Below, one piece after another: positions 43,147-53,444 of a DNA stretch of 64,000 nucleotides. The position numbers and the translations under genes were made by a program. This DNA comes from Pythium myriotylum (taxonomy: Eukaryota > Oomycota > Peronosporomycetes > Pythiales > Pythiaceae), in NCBI GenBank assembly GCA_023091665.1, contig JALJCQ010000012.1, positions 930,001-994,000 of the forward strand, read 5' to 3'. Each line of letters begins with the position of its first letter. The stretch's first letter is position 1. The notes under the pieces are model-generated. The model ran no database searches, was not told where the DNA came from, and saw only the letters and a list, made by a program, of their open reading frames with translations.

Positions 43147-44614
43147 TTAGTTGATTTCATGATACCCTTCCAGATGCGCTCCATTTGTCGCGTGTCGGGG
43201 CGATGGTGTCGGCGTCTCCTGTGCCTTCTTTCTTCGAATCACATCCAACAGCGCCTCGGACTTTCTCCCCTCTGCCTCATCCTCCTGCTCCAATGCGTCT
43301 TGGGCGTCTTGATCTGCGATTACCTGAGCCAACAGGCGCACCGATTCGTCGTCGTGGGGCTCATCGTGGGACTTATCAGCCGATCTTGAGAGGCGCCGAA
43401 ACAAATCCGACTTCAAGGCGACCGCGAACAGGAGGGTTACGGCCGCAATAAGGGTGAGAATTGAGATAATATGAGCTGCAAACGGATGGTGTGAGATGGC
43501 TAGGGGCGACAGTGCAATCGACAAATACACTTACATGTGTAATGAGGCGGAGCTGCACAAGAAGCAGAGGATCAATGGTTAGACTACGCACAAATTCTTT
43601 CGATTAGCTCTATGGGGACTTACCGGTGATGCTGACATGGGTTGGCGCGTACGAAAGCATTGCCTCGCGCCCTTTGTTGCCTGAAGTCGGTAGCGAAGCA
43701 ACCAATACAAACCGATAGTTGCCACTCGTACTGAAGAGGTCAGCGAATCCTGTCTTCAAAGTAATGTGCTGGCTTGAGGTACTCGAAGTCGCAGGCAGCT
43801 TGTACGAAACTGCTGCGGCGCGTCTTGCACAATATGGCGGAGGTGGCCTCTCGGGAAGTGAGCCTGAGCTATTTGATGGTGGCGCCATCTCTGCGTACAA
43901 CGTGTACTCGCATCCAGAACAAGTTTGGTTCGCAACAGACGTCTCCCATGTGTGCGCCAAACGGAACATGAGCTGCGTCGAGTCGACGCTAAAAGATACG
44001 TTTAGCTTCCTCGCCAGCTCGTCTTCTTGTGCATTGCTATCGACAAAGAACGCCTTGTTGAACTCGCCTTTATCTTTCGTCGATCGCAGCACTGCCACAA
44101 CCTCAGCCGGCTCGGCAAAATGCGCACGCAGAATGAAGCCTTTCACCTTGGTCGGATCGCGTCGCATGGGGACATTCTGGTCGCTGCGAGCAATCGAGCA
44201 GAGCCCCATGCGCTTGTCAGCGCGCTTCGAGAGCGTCGCGCACTGGTAATCGGCCGACGAAAACTGATGCGAGTGGCCGTCGAGCATGAGGATGGTCGTC
44301 AGCACTTTGCCTTGGCATGTGCTGAACTCGAAGCCAATCGCAATTTCTGCGTCATCCTGCGAGAAGAGCTTGCTGCGAATCGGCTCGAGCGGCAACAGCA
44401 GCGACTCGCGCGGCTCCACGCGCACTTGGAAGGGCTTGTCGAGCGCGAAGTCGGCCGGGTACGCGAACTCTCTGTCCACGGGCGGCAGCGCCAGTGCGTC
44501 CGACGCTGCGAGCGGCGAAGAGCGAAGCGCATCGAAGACCGCGGATCCGCGCAGCGTCGCGGGCGAAGCGGCGCGCAGAGCCGCGAGCGCGCACGCGAGC
44601 AGCGCGAGGCGCAT
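43147..44614 (-). CDS. Type I membrane protein of unknown function with an 18-nt microexon
   Basis: Exons 43624..44614, 43535..43552 (18 nt) and 43147..43475, introns 71 and 59 nt, all phase 1, give 445 residues. A signal peptide (MRLALLACALAALRAASP) leads a large luminal domain with several Cys and NxS/T sites (NQTCSGC, NVSFS, NSSGS). A single membrane helix follows (HIISILTLIAAVTLLFAVAL), then a charged cytosolic tail (KSDLFRRLSRSADK, ALEQEDEAEGRK). The microexon encodes residues just before the membrane helix (APPHYT); skipping it keeps the frame. I do not recognise the luminal family. Candidates are an ER or endomembrane protein. Confidence 0.8.
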
Positions 44615-44947
44615 CCGAGCCGCTTGAAGAAGAAGAGGGTCTTCGCTCTTCGCTTTCGAAAAAAAAAAAAAGGCATCTTTGACAAGTTCGATTTTCAGCC
44701 AATCCGCATGGATTGACCACCACTCCGACAATTGTTGCATGAAGGTACTACCGTTACGCTTTCCCTACCCCTATTCCGATGCTGATTGGCTACAAAGTGA
44801 ATGGCTGTGGCCACGGGTATCGGAGGTGGCGCGAAGGTGGCGCGACTTCGCTGGTGGCATTCTGTCCAGCCAATCCAGGCGGCGGGCCGAACCAAAGGGG
44901 TCTCGGCGAATCGCACAACGGGAAGTAATTCACAGAGACGAATAACC
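44615..44947. promoter_or_regulatory. Divergent promoter region, 333 bp
   Basis: Shared by the type I membrane protein gene (minus) and RPL35 (plus). An A-run occurs on the plus strand at 44659-44671 close to the minus-strand start. No other element was recognised. Confidence 0.4.
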
Positions 44948-45807
44948 ATGGGTGAGTGGCGCGCCGGCGAGCGCGGCCGTGCGGCGCCAGAGGCCGAGAG
45001 GGGGAGCGAGCGCACAGCCACGAGAAAGCGCGCGATCCGGCGGTGCCGCGCGTGGCGCGCGCGCGTCCGGAGACGCCCGGGGAGCTGAGAAAGGCGCCGC
45101 CGCGTGCGAGCAGCTACGCGCGGGGTTTTCAGACGCAGCGACTCGCCGTGGAGCCACGCAGTGGACGCGGCTGGGCAAGTTGCATAGGGCGGAACAATTG
45201 AAAGCGAGCGGTGTCGAGGGTCGCGCGGTTCTTGTCGTTGCCAGAGGCGTCGACTTCCTGCTTCTCGTTTCTCCTCTCTCCCCTCGAAAGGCGCACGCAC
45301 GCCGCGGCGATCATGCTGTCGGAACGAGACGACTGACCGCGTGGATCTGTCGCTGTGCAGTGGCTCTCAAGGTCAAGGCTCACGAACTTCGCTCGAAGAC
45401 CAAGGAGGAACTCCTTGCGCAGCTCGATGACTTCCAGCAGGAGCTCGCTCAGGTGTGACCGGCGCAACGATCTTTGCTACAGTGGAGGGGACGCATTTCT
45501 AATTTCTTTTTGGTGACGCGTGCAGCTCCGCGTGGCCAAGGTGATCGGTGGTGCCGCCTCGAAGCTTGCCAAGATCAAGGTCGCCCGCAAGTCGATCGCC
45601 CGCGTCTTGACGGTGTACAACCAGACCCAGAAGGCCAAGCTCCGTGAGTCGCTCGGCAGCCGCAAGCACGTGCCGCTTGACTTGCGCCGCAAGAAGACCC
45701 GTGCCATCCGCCGTGCCCTCACCAAGCACGAGAAGGGCCTCAAGACCCTCAAGCAGCAGAAGAAGGAGGCGTACTTCCCGAAGCGCCGCTTCGCCCTCAA
45801 GGCGTAA
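44948..45807 (+). CDS. RPL35: 60S ribosomal protein L35 (uL29)
   Basis: Exons 44948..44951, 45361..45452 and 45526..45807 give 125 residues. The first coding exon is only ATG plus one base, followed by a 409-nt intron (GTGAGT donor, GTGCAG acceptor) and a 73-nt second intron. The protein reads [20 protein letters not shown], then [29 protein letters not shown], and ends [15 protein letters not shown], all typical of eukaryotic L35. It sits at the polypeptide exit tunnel of the large subunit. A very short first exon with a long first intron is a common layout of ribosomal protein genes. Confidence 0.95.
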
Positions 45808-45977
45808 ATTTGACCATCGCATAGACGGAAAAATTATATGCCTTTAGGTTGAGCTCTTGACTGATGAATACAATAGCAACCACGCTTCCCAGCGGGCCAT
45901 GGACACCACTTCAACTATGCATCGAGAATGGGAAAGCGCTGATTAGCCTCCGTCAATTGCTCTCAGGGTCCGCTGTG

Positions 45978-47781
45978 CTATCGCTTGAGCCAACTAAAGG
46001 CCAATTCTTTTGCACCTTCATCGTCCTGGTCGCTCTCATCGTTTGAATCGCTCACGATGTCGTCACTCGGTATGACGGCAACACTCGGCTGCTGCTCACC
46101 ATCCTCTGCGTCTTCTCCTGACGCAGATCCTTCGCTTTGCTGCGTGGAGCGTAAGGTCCCAGAGGGATCTACTGTGGGCAAACCTGTAAGATCGACCTCC
46201 CGCAGAACGTCGTCGTTGATACCGAAGTCGTCGTCATCGTCGGCTTCCTGTCTGAGCATTGGCTCGTGAGCCGGTTCAACACCGACTTTCTGCGTTAACA
46301 ACAACGCCACGATTAAGCTCTCGCAAGTCAGCATTTAGAGATCCGCAGACGCACAGCAATGTCAAATGGCTGAATCTCGTGGCCAGAGGTCGGGCACTTG
46401 ACGATCGTAATGGCGCGGTACATGGGGTGGCGCTCGAGGATAAACTAGAGGACACTTAATCAGGACAGCACTTCGAAGCGAGTACATACCCATTCGTACC
46501 CGTGACGTCACGCAATGGCCCCAAGTGTCCCCGAGGAGTGGCTTTGTAAACGAAGTCACTGACCAGGACTTGATGAGCTAACTAGAATCTTCGAGAGAAG
46601 AGAAATAGAACCGACTCACTATCATTGTGAACGGTCGTGGCTCGGTTGGTGACGATGACGAAGGCCTTGTACACATCTCCAACGAATCTACGAAGTTGCG
46701 ACATCAGCCGACGCACTCAGCGCATAATCCAAAGCAGAATTGACATACTTGAGATGCCTCGCGATACGCAAGAGATGGTGCTCTCGCTGCGTGAACGTGA
46801 GATCGTGGGCCTATCGACCATAGCGGTCAGCACGATACAACCCACACACAACACCAGTCAACGGGCAGCATACTTTCACCAGTGGTGCTGCGATCGAGTC
46901 CACAACGATGAGCTGAACCTTTTGCTCGGGCACCTCTCGATCCATAGCCTTGATTCTGAGCCACTCGTTCTCGCGATCAGGCCTGAATCTTAAAGTTCTC
47001 CACCATGCTGCCATCAAGCACCCACATGTTGAGAAAGGCGGCCAGCGTCGATGCGCGATGCACGAGCACACGCCGAAGCACGTCTGCGACTTGCTCGTCC
47101 ACGGTCGCTCGCTCGCTGGACGCGAACCTTCCACTCAATTGGGCGCGCGCGATCTGGTCAAGTCGTTTGGCGCTGAATCCTCGCTCTGTGTCAATGTACA
47201 GCACTTGGCGGTCCGGGTACTCGAGCGCACATCGCACAGCTAGTGTCATGGCCAGCTGGGTCTTGCCGATGGCCGGCGATCCTGCAAACTGAAAGCCACC
47301 ACTCGGTTAGGCAGCAAAGAAACCAGCTAAAAGGCCGCCTCAAACCTCGTTAATAGCTCCGCAACGAAGCCCGCCGCCCAGCGCAGCGTCCACGATCGGC
47401 AAGCCCGTGCGCAAAGTCAGCGGCCGATTCATCGTCTCGAGAAACATGTCAAAGGCCTGGCGAATGCAGCACGTCAGTGCACACGCCACCGCGCACACCA
47501 TGTACAGGTCAAGACGCTCACGCTACGGCTCTTGGGGGCGAGGCGAGCTGACACCTTCGTGATGATCGTCTGAGCAGCTACAGTTAGAGAGAAGACCCGC
47601 GCTCGCGTGGATCCACGCGCCGCGTGCGTACCGCCATGTCGGGCACCGAGACGTCGGCCGCCTGCGCGGCGTCCCAGAGCGGCCGCTGCACGAGCTGCCG
47701 GTAGCTGCGCACGCCGCTGGCGCCCAGCAGCTCGCGCGTTCGCTCGTCCACATTCTCGCGCTCCAATACTCGTTGCAGCAT
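45978..47781 (-). CDS. RAD51 paralogue (RAD51C/XRCC3 class)
   Basis: Ten exons: 47632..47781, 47522..47569, 47346..47456, 47026..47288, 46874..46982, 46749..46786, 46620..46687, 46500..46558, 46355..46444, 45978..46289. All phases fit and give 415 residues. Walker A is GSPAIGKTQ (about 106-114) after the GAINEFA strand; Walker B is QLIVVDSIAAPL (about 212-223). FVIVTNRATTV resembles the L2-adjacent strand of RAD51 paralogues, and LGDTWGHCVTSRFIL resembles RAD51C (LGESWGHAATIRLIF). It should act in homologous recombination as part of a paralogue complex. The last exon is an acidic tail (EADDDDDFG, SDSNDESDQDDEG). Exon 46749..46786 is only 38 nt, and the intron at 46983..47025 only 43 nt. Confidence 0.88.
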
Positions 47782-48034
47782 TCCTGAACATCCCGGCCGA
47801 GATCGAACTACGGATTATTACCTCGTGTTAGTGTCTATACAAGAACCAAGTGTGACCGAGACGCAAATTTCTTTCGCGGGCTCACTGTCAGATCAGGTCT
47901 CACCTCGAAGTTGCGCCCATCCTTCTGCCGTATTTTCTCACGGGGCATCCGCTCACGGCCAGCAGCTGCTATGCGTCCTCTGCCTTTGCTCTGGTTCTCG
48001 CTCCTCCGCCCATTCCTGCATTCTACGTCTCGCA
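47782..48034. promoter_or_regulatory. Divergent promoter region, 253 bp
   Basis: Between the RAD51 paralogue (minus) and the bestrophin gene (plus). The plus frame is open here back to 47825 but has no in-frame ATG. No element was recognised. Confidence 0.4.
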
Positions 48035-49468
48035 ATGATCTACTACGACACGGCCAACCTGCTCGGCATCCTCTTCCGCTGGCACGGCTCGGCGCTCAAC
48101 GGGCCGGCGCCGCTGCGGGCTTTGCTCATGGCGCTCTTCGCGCTCGCCGTGGCTCTCGCCAACCGCTATTACCCGTTCGTGGTCGCCACGCGCGACAGCA
48201 CGGCCTTTGTCGACACGCTCACAGTCTTCAACACGTTTCTCGGGCTCACCATCTCGTTCCGCATGAACTCGGCCTTCCAGCAGTGGCGCGCCGGCGTCGT
48301 GGCCACCAGCGCGCTCTCCGAGTGTGCGCGAGGCATCGTCTCGTCAGGATGTGCATACGTGAGCACGACCACTGTGCCGAGTGACAGACGTACGAGCGTT
48401 CACAGCACAGAGTCGAGTTGTGACGAGGAGGCTGACCGCGAGGCCAAGAGCCAAGGGATCTCGCGCGACACGCTGGAGAAGTGTACGTTCTTCACTGAGC
48501 TGCGGCGCCTCGTGTTTCTCTACATTGCGATCGTCTTCCACGATTGTCGCGGCCGAGATGGCATCGACAAAATGAAGGACGCCGCGGTTCTCACTGAAAG
48601 CGAGTACGACGAACTATACGCGTGCGGATCCGAGCGCCCCAAGAAGATCGCGGACAAAGAGTCATTCCACGCGGTCGTCCAGCGAACCCCGCACAAGCTT
48701 CGTGCAACGATCGTCGAGCTCTGGCTCAAGCGACTGATTGACGTCGCCGCGCGCCGCGGCCACATGAGCCCAGTGAACGCCAACATGTTACAACTCAAGA
48801 TCGCGCAGCTACCGTCGCTGTACACGACCGTGTTCAATATTGCCAACGTTCCGATCCCATTCAACTACATGCAGTACCTTCAACTGCTCATCGCGGCCTA
48901 TATGATGCTCTACACGTTTGTGATCGTGCCGCGTTCAGAGTTGTATACGCCACTCTGGGTATTCGTGTGGGGAACGTTCCTCTTCACAGCGGACCAGGTC
49001 GCAATGGAAATTGAGTGCCCGTTCGGGCTGGACGCCAACGACATCGACCTTGAAGCTCGGCTTCTACAGATCGAGGAAGAACTCACAGTGCTCGTGCGCA
49101 GCCAGTACTACTTCGTGTCTGGCGGCAAGCCCATGCCGCAAACCTACACGCAGCGAGGCCACGCCAGTGCGGCTTGGGACCACTCGACGCACCCGCACTC
49201 CGCCAGCTCTTCCTCGAGTGGCTCAGCACCGTCTGAGACAGCGCACGGCTCCACAAAGCACGAGGCTCACAGTAGCAAGCACATTGCTGTGAAGGAATCG
49301 TTCTCGTTCCATCAGGGCCGCACAGAGGACCACCACGCGCCGATCGTGACGCAGGACTCCCTGCCCGAGATCAACGAATTCACAGCGCTCATCGCCAGCT
49401 CAGCGACAGGCTCGGGGCAGTACTCTGGATACGGATCGCAGCAATCGCAGCCATCAGGCATCGTGTGA
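48035..49468 (+). CDS. Bestrophin-type anion channel
   Basis: A single exon of 477 residues. The N-terminus (MIYYDTANLLGILFRWHGSA) leads into a first hydrophobic helix (LRALLMALFALAVALAN). The family-typical segment FVDTLTVFNTFLGLTISFR then NSAFQQWRAG follows, where bestrophins have an [FL]-R-x-N-x-[AS]-[FY]-x-R/Q-W core. Two later helices are at about 285-335 (YMQYLQLLIAAYMMLYTFVI; LWVFVWGTFLFTADQVAMEI), followed by the soluble ECPFGLDANDIDL block. A Ser/His-rich tail is probably disordered. It is likely a membrane chloride or bicarbonate channel. The start is the first ATG of the frame. Confidence 0.88.
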   Translation: MIYYDTANLLGILFRWHGSALNGPAPLRALLMALFALAVALANRYYPFVVATRDSTAFVDTLTVFNTFLGLTISFRMNSAFQQWRAGVVATSALSECARGIVSSGCAYVSTTTVPSDRRTSVHSTESSCDEEADREAKSQGISRDTLEKCTFFTELRRLVFLYIAIVFHDCRGRDGIDKMKDAAVLTESEYDELYACGSERPKKIADKESFHAVVQRTPHKLRATIVELWLKRLIDVAARRGHMSPVNANMLQLKIAQLPSLYTTVFNIANVPIPFNYMQYLQLLIAAYMMLYTFVIVPRSELYTPLWVFVWGTFLFTADQVAMEIECPFGLDANDIDLEARLLQIEEELTVLVRSQYYFVSGGKPMPQTYTQRGHASAAWDHSTHPHSASSSSSGSAPSETAHGSTKHEAHSSKHIAVKESFSFHQGRTEDHHAPIVTQDSLPEINEFTALIASSATGSGQYSGYGSQQSQPSGIV

Positions 49469-49677
49469 GGACGGTTCAACGAGCAGGACAGGCTCGCGTA
49501 GAGGCGTGGGAGCGTCGTCGAGTGATTGGTGAGCTCTTCGAGTGTAGCCATGTGGTTACTGGTACCACGTCACATAACAAAAATCCCTCAATTGGATGTT
49601 CGTAACAGGTAGTATTACTCAGAGTGTTGGTCTCTGCGCTTGTGAGCAGCTCACCTCCATGGGCATTGCGAGTTGCA

Positions 49678-50470
49678 ATGGACATCAGCGACGCGTTCGA
49701 CGAGATCTCTGGGTGGGAGGAGCAGCTAATCGCCGAGGGCGAAGAGCTCGGTCTCGAGCACGGGCGGCTGCTCGGCGTCGAGGAAGGCCGCGAGCTCGGG
49801 TGCGTCGCGCTGCTCGATCGCAGCTGAGGAGGGGCGATTGAGAGAGATGTGCTGACACTGCACTCCGCCGTTGGTTCGTGTAGCGTGATCAAGGGCACCG
49901 AGATTGGCGGCGAAATCGGGTTCTACCGCGGCTGCTACGTGACGTGGAAGTTCATGCTGGACAGTGAGCAGCACCGACAAAAGATCAGGTGCGACGACGG
50001 TGTAAGACCTTTGCAATGGGGCCACAGGAGTCAAGTGGCGAGCTTGCTCCAGTCGCCGGTGTTTGCAGGGGTCTGGGGTCGTGGGCCTTGGCTATAAAAT
50101 CTAACGATGATGGTGCGCGTATCTGCAGTGACCGTGCTGCAAAATCAATAGCATCTTTCGGTCAACTCGTCGAGTCCTTTGAGCTGAAGGTAAGGCGATG
50201 GAACTATTCGATACCTGGCGATTTGACGCGTACAACGCGCAAGGCTTTCGCTTCGCTGCACACATTCTCCACTCTCGCTTTCGATTGTCCAACAACTAAC
50301 ATCGGTTGTCTGTTCTTGCGCGTTTGCAGAACATTGTGGACGAAGACATTCTCCACAAGCTGCTGGGAATTCGCGCCAAGTTCAAAGTGATCACCTCGCT
50401 CCTCGGGCTCAAGAACGCCCTCGTATTTAACCCCGACGACGTCCACGCCCACAAGAACATGTCTTTCTAA
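49678..50470 (+). CDS. LTO1: LTO1 homologue (Yae1-domain, Fe-S targeting to ABCE1/Rli1)
   Basis: Exons 49678..49799, 49884..49988, 50129..50189 and 50330..50470 give 142 residues, with consistent phases. The deca-GX3 pattern of Yae1/LTO1 is visible: GEELGLEHGRLLGVEEGREL across the first splice site, then GTEIGGEIGFYRGCYVTW. With Yae1, LTO1 adapts the cytosolic Fe-S assembly machinery to the ribosome-recycling ATPase ABCE1/Rli1. The C-terminus continues KFKVITSLLGLKNALVFNPD, like the human ORAOV1/LTO1 tail. Introns are 84, 140 and 140 nt. A short gene spread over four exons, easy to miss. Confidence 0.88.
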
Positions 50471-50616
50471 TCGAATCCATACCATGCTTGCTGTCATAAC
50501 GGTCCATGCATCCGTTCTGTTTATATTGTGTTGATTCACATTGATTGGTTAAAATCGCCACAATTATTGGGCGGCTCCCTGGAGAAAGTGGCGGGACGAT
50601 CACAATAACTTGGACG

Positions 50617-51933
50617 ATGGCCAAGGAGGAGCCGAGCGCGCAGGCGCCGCCGTGGGGCGACATCAAGCTCTCGGGGCGGCGCATCAAAGAGTTCTTCTAC
50701 ACGAAAGTGGAGCCGCCGCCGGACGCCGAGTCGGACCAGCCGCTCTTCCGCTGCCGCTGCGGCAAGCTCCGCGTGCAGAGCCTCCGGCATGGCTACACCA
50801 ACCTCAAGCAGCATGTCATCTTCAAGCACCCCAACTGGGTGCTCGAGAACGTCGACGACCTCCAGGCCACGCCGCCCAGCTCGCCCATGCCCGAGAAGGC
50901 CTCGCGAGCCAAGGGCAAGGGCAAGGAAAAGGCCACGGCGAACGACGAGGCTCCCGGAACGGACAACTCGATGTCGCCACTCGTGGCGCCAACACCGCCC
51001 ACTAGCAACCGCAAGAAGCGGAAGGCAAATGCGTCAGTTGAAGTGCCTGTGGAGCTGAATGAAGTAGATGATGAGGAAGACGAGACGGCGGCCAAGTCAG
51101 CACCAGCGAGGCGCTCCCGCTCGAGTGCCCGTGGGTCGTCGGCGGTCTCGGCCACGACGCCAGGTGTGAAAAAGCGCGAAGGATACATCTCGTGGGACGA
51201 GTACTTCATGAGCGTCGCGTTCCTCAGTGCCATGCGCTCGAAAGGTCTGCATTACCGTCACGCGCAAGCACGATTTCTATTCCGACTAATGGTTATTGAT
51301 GTACAGACCCCTCGACTCAAGTGGGCGCGTGCATTGTGAACAGCGAGAAGAAGATCGTCGGCATCGGCTACAACGGGTTTCCGAACGGATGTAGCGATGA
51401 TACGCTGCCGTGGTCTCGAGATAGTTCAACCAACGATCCGCTCGAGACCAAGTACCCGGTGCGGAGGAGTATCTACCATACTTCGTTGGAATCACTTCAG
51501 CTGATGTTGGTGTCTAAATCGTGTAGTTTGTCTGCCATGCGGAGATGAATGCCATCCTCAACAAGAATTCGAGCGACCTGAAAGGCTGCACTGTGCGTTC
51601 TTCGCTTCGATGAGTGCTGATGTATGGATACGTTGGGGCGAGCTAACAGCGATTCGTTTTGTGCAGATCTATGTGGCGCTGTTCCCATGCAATGAGTGTG
51701 CGAAGTTGATCATCCAGAGTGGCATCACCCACATCGTTTATCTCTCGGACAAGTATCATGACGAGTATGGCTCGCTATCTCCGTGTTGCTGAGACCTATG
51801 CTAACCTGTCGGTCTGGTTTGCAGCTGGAAGATGGTCGCGTCTCGACGCATGCTCGACATGGCCGGAGTCCACTACCGCCAGCACCATGTTAGCAACCAA
51901 AAGATCGTCATCGACTTTTCAATGATCGCATGA
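50617..51933 (+). CDS. dCMP deaminase with an N-terminal BED-like zinc finger
   Basis: Exons 50617..51244, 51307..51458, 51527..51592, 51667..51764 and 51825..51933 give 350 residues, phases consistent. The C-terminal half is deoxycytidylate deaminase: [28 protein letters not shown] (His264, Glu266), FPCNEC (Cys290, Cys293), ending [10 protein letters not shown]. It turns dCMP into dUMP for thymidylate synthesis. The first ~75 residues are not part of that family. [11 protein letters not shown] leads to CRCGK (Cys46, Cys48) and [13 protein letters not shown] (His66, His71), the pattern of BED fingers found in transposases. A basic and acidic linker ([15 protein letters not shown]) joins them, with a possible nuclear localisation signal. 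The finger and linker are in one exon with the start of the deaminase domain. Confidence 0.88.
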
Positions 51934-52067
51934 GCGAAATGGAATAAGCAAGATTTTTACGCATGGAAATATTTGGAGCAGCTCCTTACAAAATTCCTCG
52001 ATTCTTTATACATCAAACGGAGTCGGGAGCTGCTGCGCGGAGAGATCCATCAACATGGGCCGGGCGA

Positions 52068-53444
52068 TTAAGCGCTGAGCCACTTGGCGACGACGTCGTT
52101 TGAGATCGAGCCGGCGGTGAAGTCGAAGCTGTCGACCTCGAGGACCTTGACACCGTAGCTCTCGTCGATGATCGTGATGTAGGTGCCAAAGGAGTCAGTC
52201 GGGCGCTTGCACCACGAGTCGTGGCCCGTGCTGCTGTCGTACTTGTAGTAGTGGACAGCCACCACCGACAGGTCCTTCTCGATGACCTCGACGATGTCGA
52301 GCTCACCGCAGCCACCCTTGGTGCCGACGCCACGGCAGTTGCAGCCGTACTGGCTCGAGCGCACGATCTGGCCGTTGAGGGCCCAGACGGCCGGCATGTC
52401 CGGGGCGCCCGAGTGCGGCATCTTGACCTCGGTGATGAAGATCTTCTTGGCGCCGTCCCAGCCCTTGTAGGCCGTGCCGTCCTTGTCGTAGTAGCCCTTG
52501 CACTCGACGTCGCCACACTTCTGGTTCTGGAAGATGTTGACTTCGGCACCGGTCTTCTCATCGGCGTAGATCGAGTAGCCGTTCGGGCTCGTGGCGGCGC
52601 CGAGCTCACCCGAGAAGGGCGTCGGGCCCTGGGCCACGCCGCGGCCGTCGGCGGTCGCGAAGCCCTGCGGCGAGGACTTGCCGCTGTAGTCAACGTTGCG
52701 GTTGTTGAGGAAGACGATGTTGTTCGACGCGCCGCCCTTGTCGAACGACGAGACCTTGGTCCAGCCGTTGCCGCTGCGACCATCGAAGATCGCAATGTGG
52801 TTGATGGTCATCGGGCCACGGAACACGAACGTGAGATCGTCGTCGAGCGGCGAGACCGGCGACGAGACCGAGTGCGGCGTCTTGGCGCACGTGCCGACGT
52901 CCGTGACCATTTGGTACGTGCCCGGGCCGCCGGCGTTCGAGCCCGTGAACGCGTACTTGCTCTTGACCGTGCCCGGGTTGGAGACGACGCCGCCAGCCGA
53001 CGCGGGCGCCGGGGCGCTCGTGGTCGCCGCCGGGGCCGCCGTCGTCGCCGCCGGAGCAGGCGTCGAGGCCGGCGCGGCGCCGGGAGCAGCAGGCGCGGCG
53101 CCAGGGGCAGCGGGGGCCGCGCCGGGCGTGTAGGCCTGTCCGGGCGCGCTCGAGTCGTCGTCGTCGTCGGCGTCGCCGGCGATCGTGCCCGACTCCTTCT
53201 TGGCGGCCGGCGCCGACGCCGGCGCAGGCGCTGGCACGGGCGCCGCGACGGGAGCCTTGGCAGGCGCCGGAGCCGGCACGGGGGCGGGGGCAGGCACGGG
53301 CGCCGGGGCGGGCGCCTTGCCGGAGGCGGCGGGCGTGGGCGCGGGCGGCGCGTGGCCGTCGGCGTCGCAGAGACGGAGCTTCTTGGCGTCGGCGACGCAG
53401 GCGGAGAGCGCGGCGGCCAGCAGCAGCGTGGAGAAGAGCTTCAT
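52068..53444 (-). CDS. Secreted TOS1-like putative glycosyl hydrolase
   Basis: A single exon of 458 residues with a signal peptide (MKLFSTLLLAAALSACVADA). A long Pro/Ala-rich linker (about 30-150) comes next, then the TOS1/DUF2401-type domain: DDLTFVFRGPMTINHIAIFD, WTKVSSFDKG, FITEVKMPHSGAPDMPAVWA then LNGQIVRSSQYGCNC. The motif GCGELDIVEVIE contains the E-x-D-x-x-E arrangement of GH16-like catalytic sites. TOS1 proteins are cell-wall proteins acting on beta-glucan in fungi. A role in the oomycete glucan wall is inferred. The Pro/Ala linker resembles those of wall-attached proteins. It starts at the ATG before the signal peptide; twelve upstream codons of the open frame lack an ATG. Confidence 0.85.
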   Translation of the reverse strand: MKLFSTLLLAAALSACVADAKKLRLCDADGHAPPAPTPAASGKAPAPAPVPAPAPVPAPAPAKAPVAAPVPAPAPASAPAAKKESGTIAGDADDDDDSSAPGQAYTPGAAPAAPGAAPAAPGAAPASTPAPAATTAAPAATTSAPAPASAGGVVSNPGTVKSKYAFTGSNAGGPGTYQMVTDVGTCAKTPHSVSSPVSPLDDDLTFVFRGPMTINHIAIFDGRSGNGWTKVSSFDKGGASNNIVFLNNRNVDYSGKSSPQGFATADGRGVAQGPTPFSGELGAATSPNGYSIYADEKTGAEVNIFQNQKCGDVECKGYYDKDGTAYKGWDGAKKIFITEVKMPHSGAPDMPAVWALNGQIVRSSQYGCNCRGVGTKGGCGELDIVEVIEKDLSVVAVHYYKYDSSTGHDSWCKRPTDSFGTYITIIDESYGVKVLEVDSFDFTAGSISNDVVAKWLSA

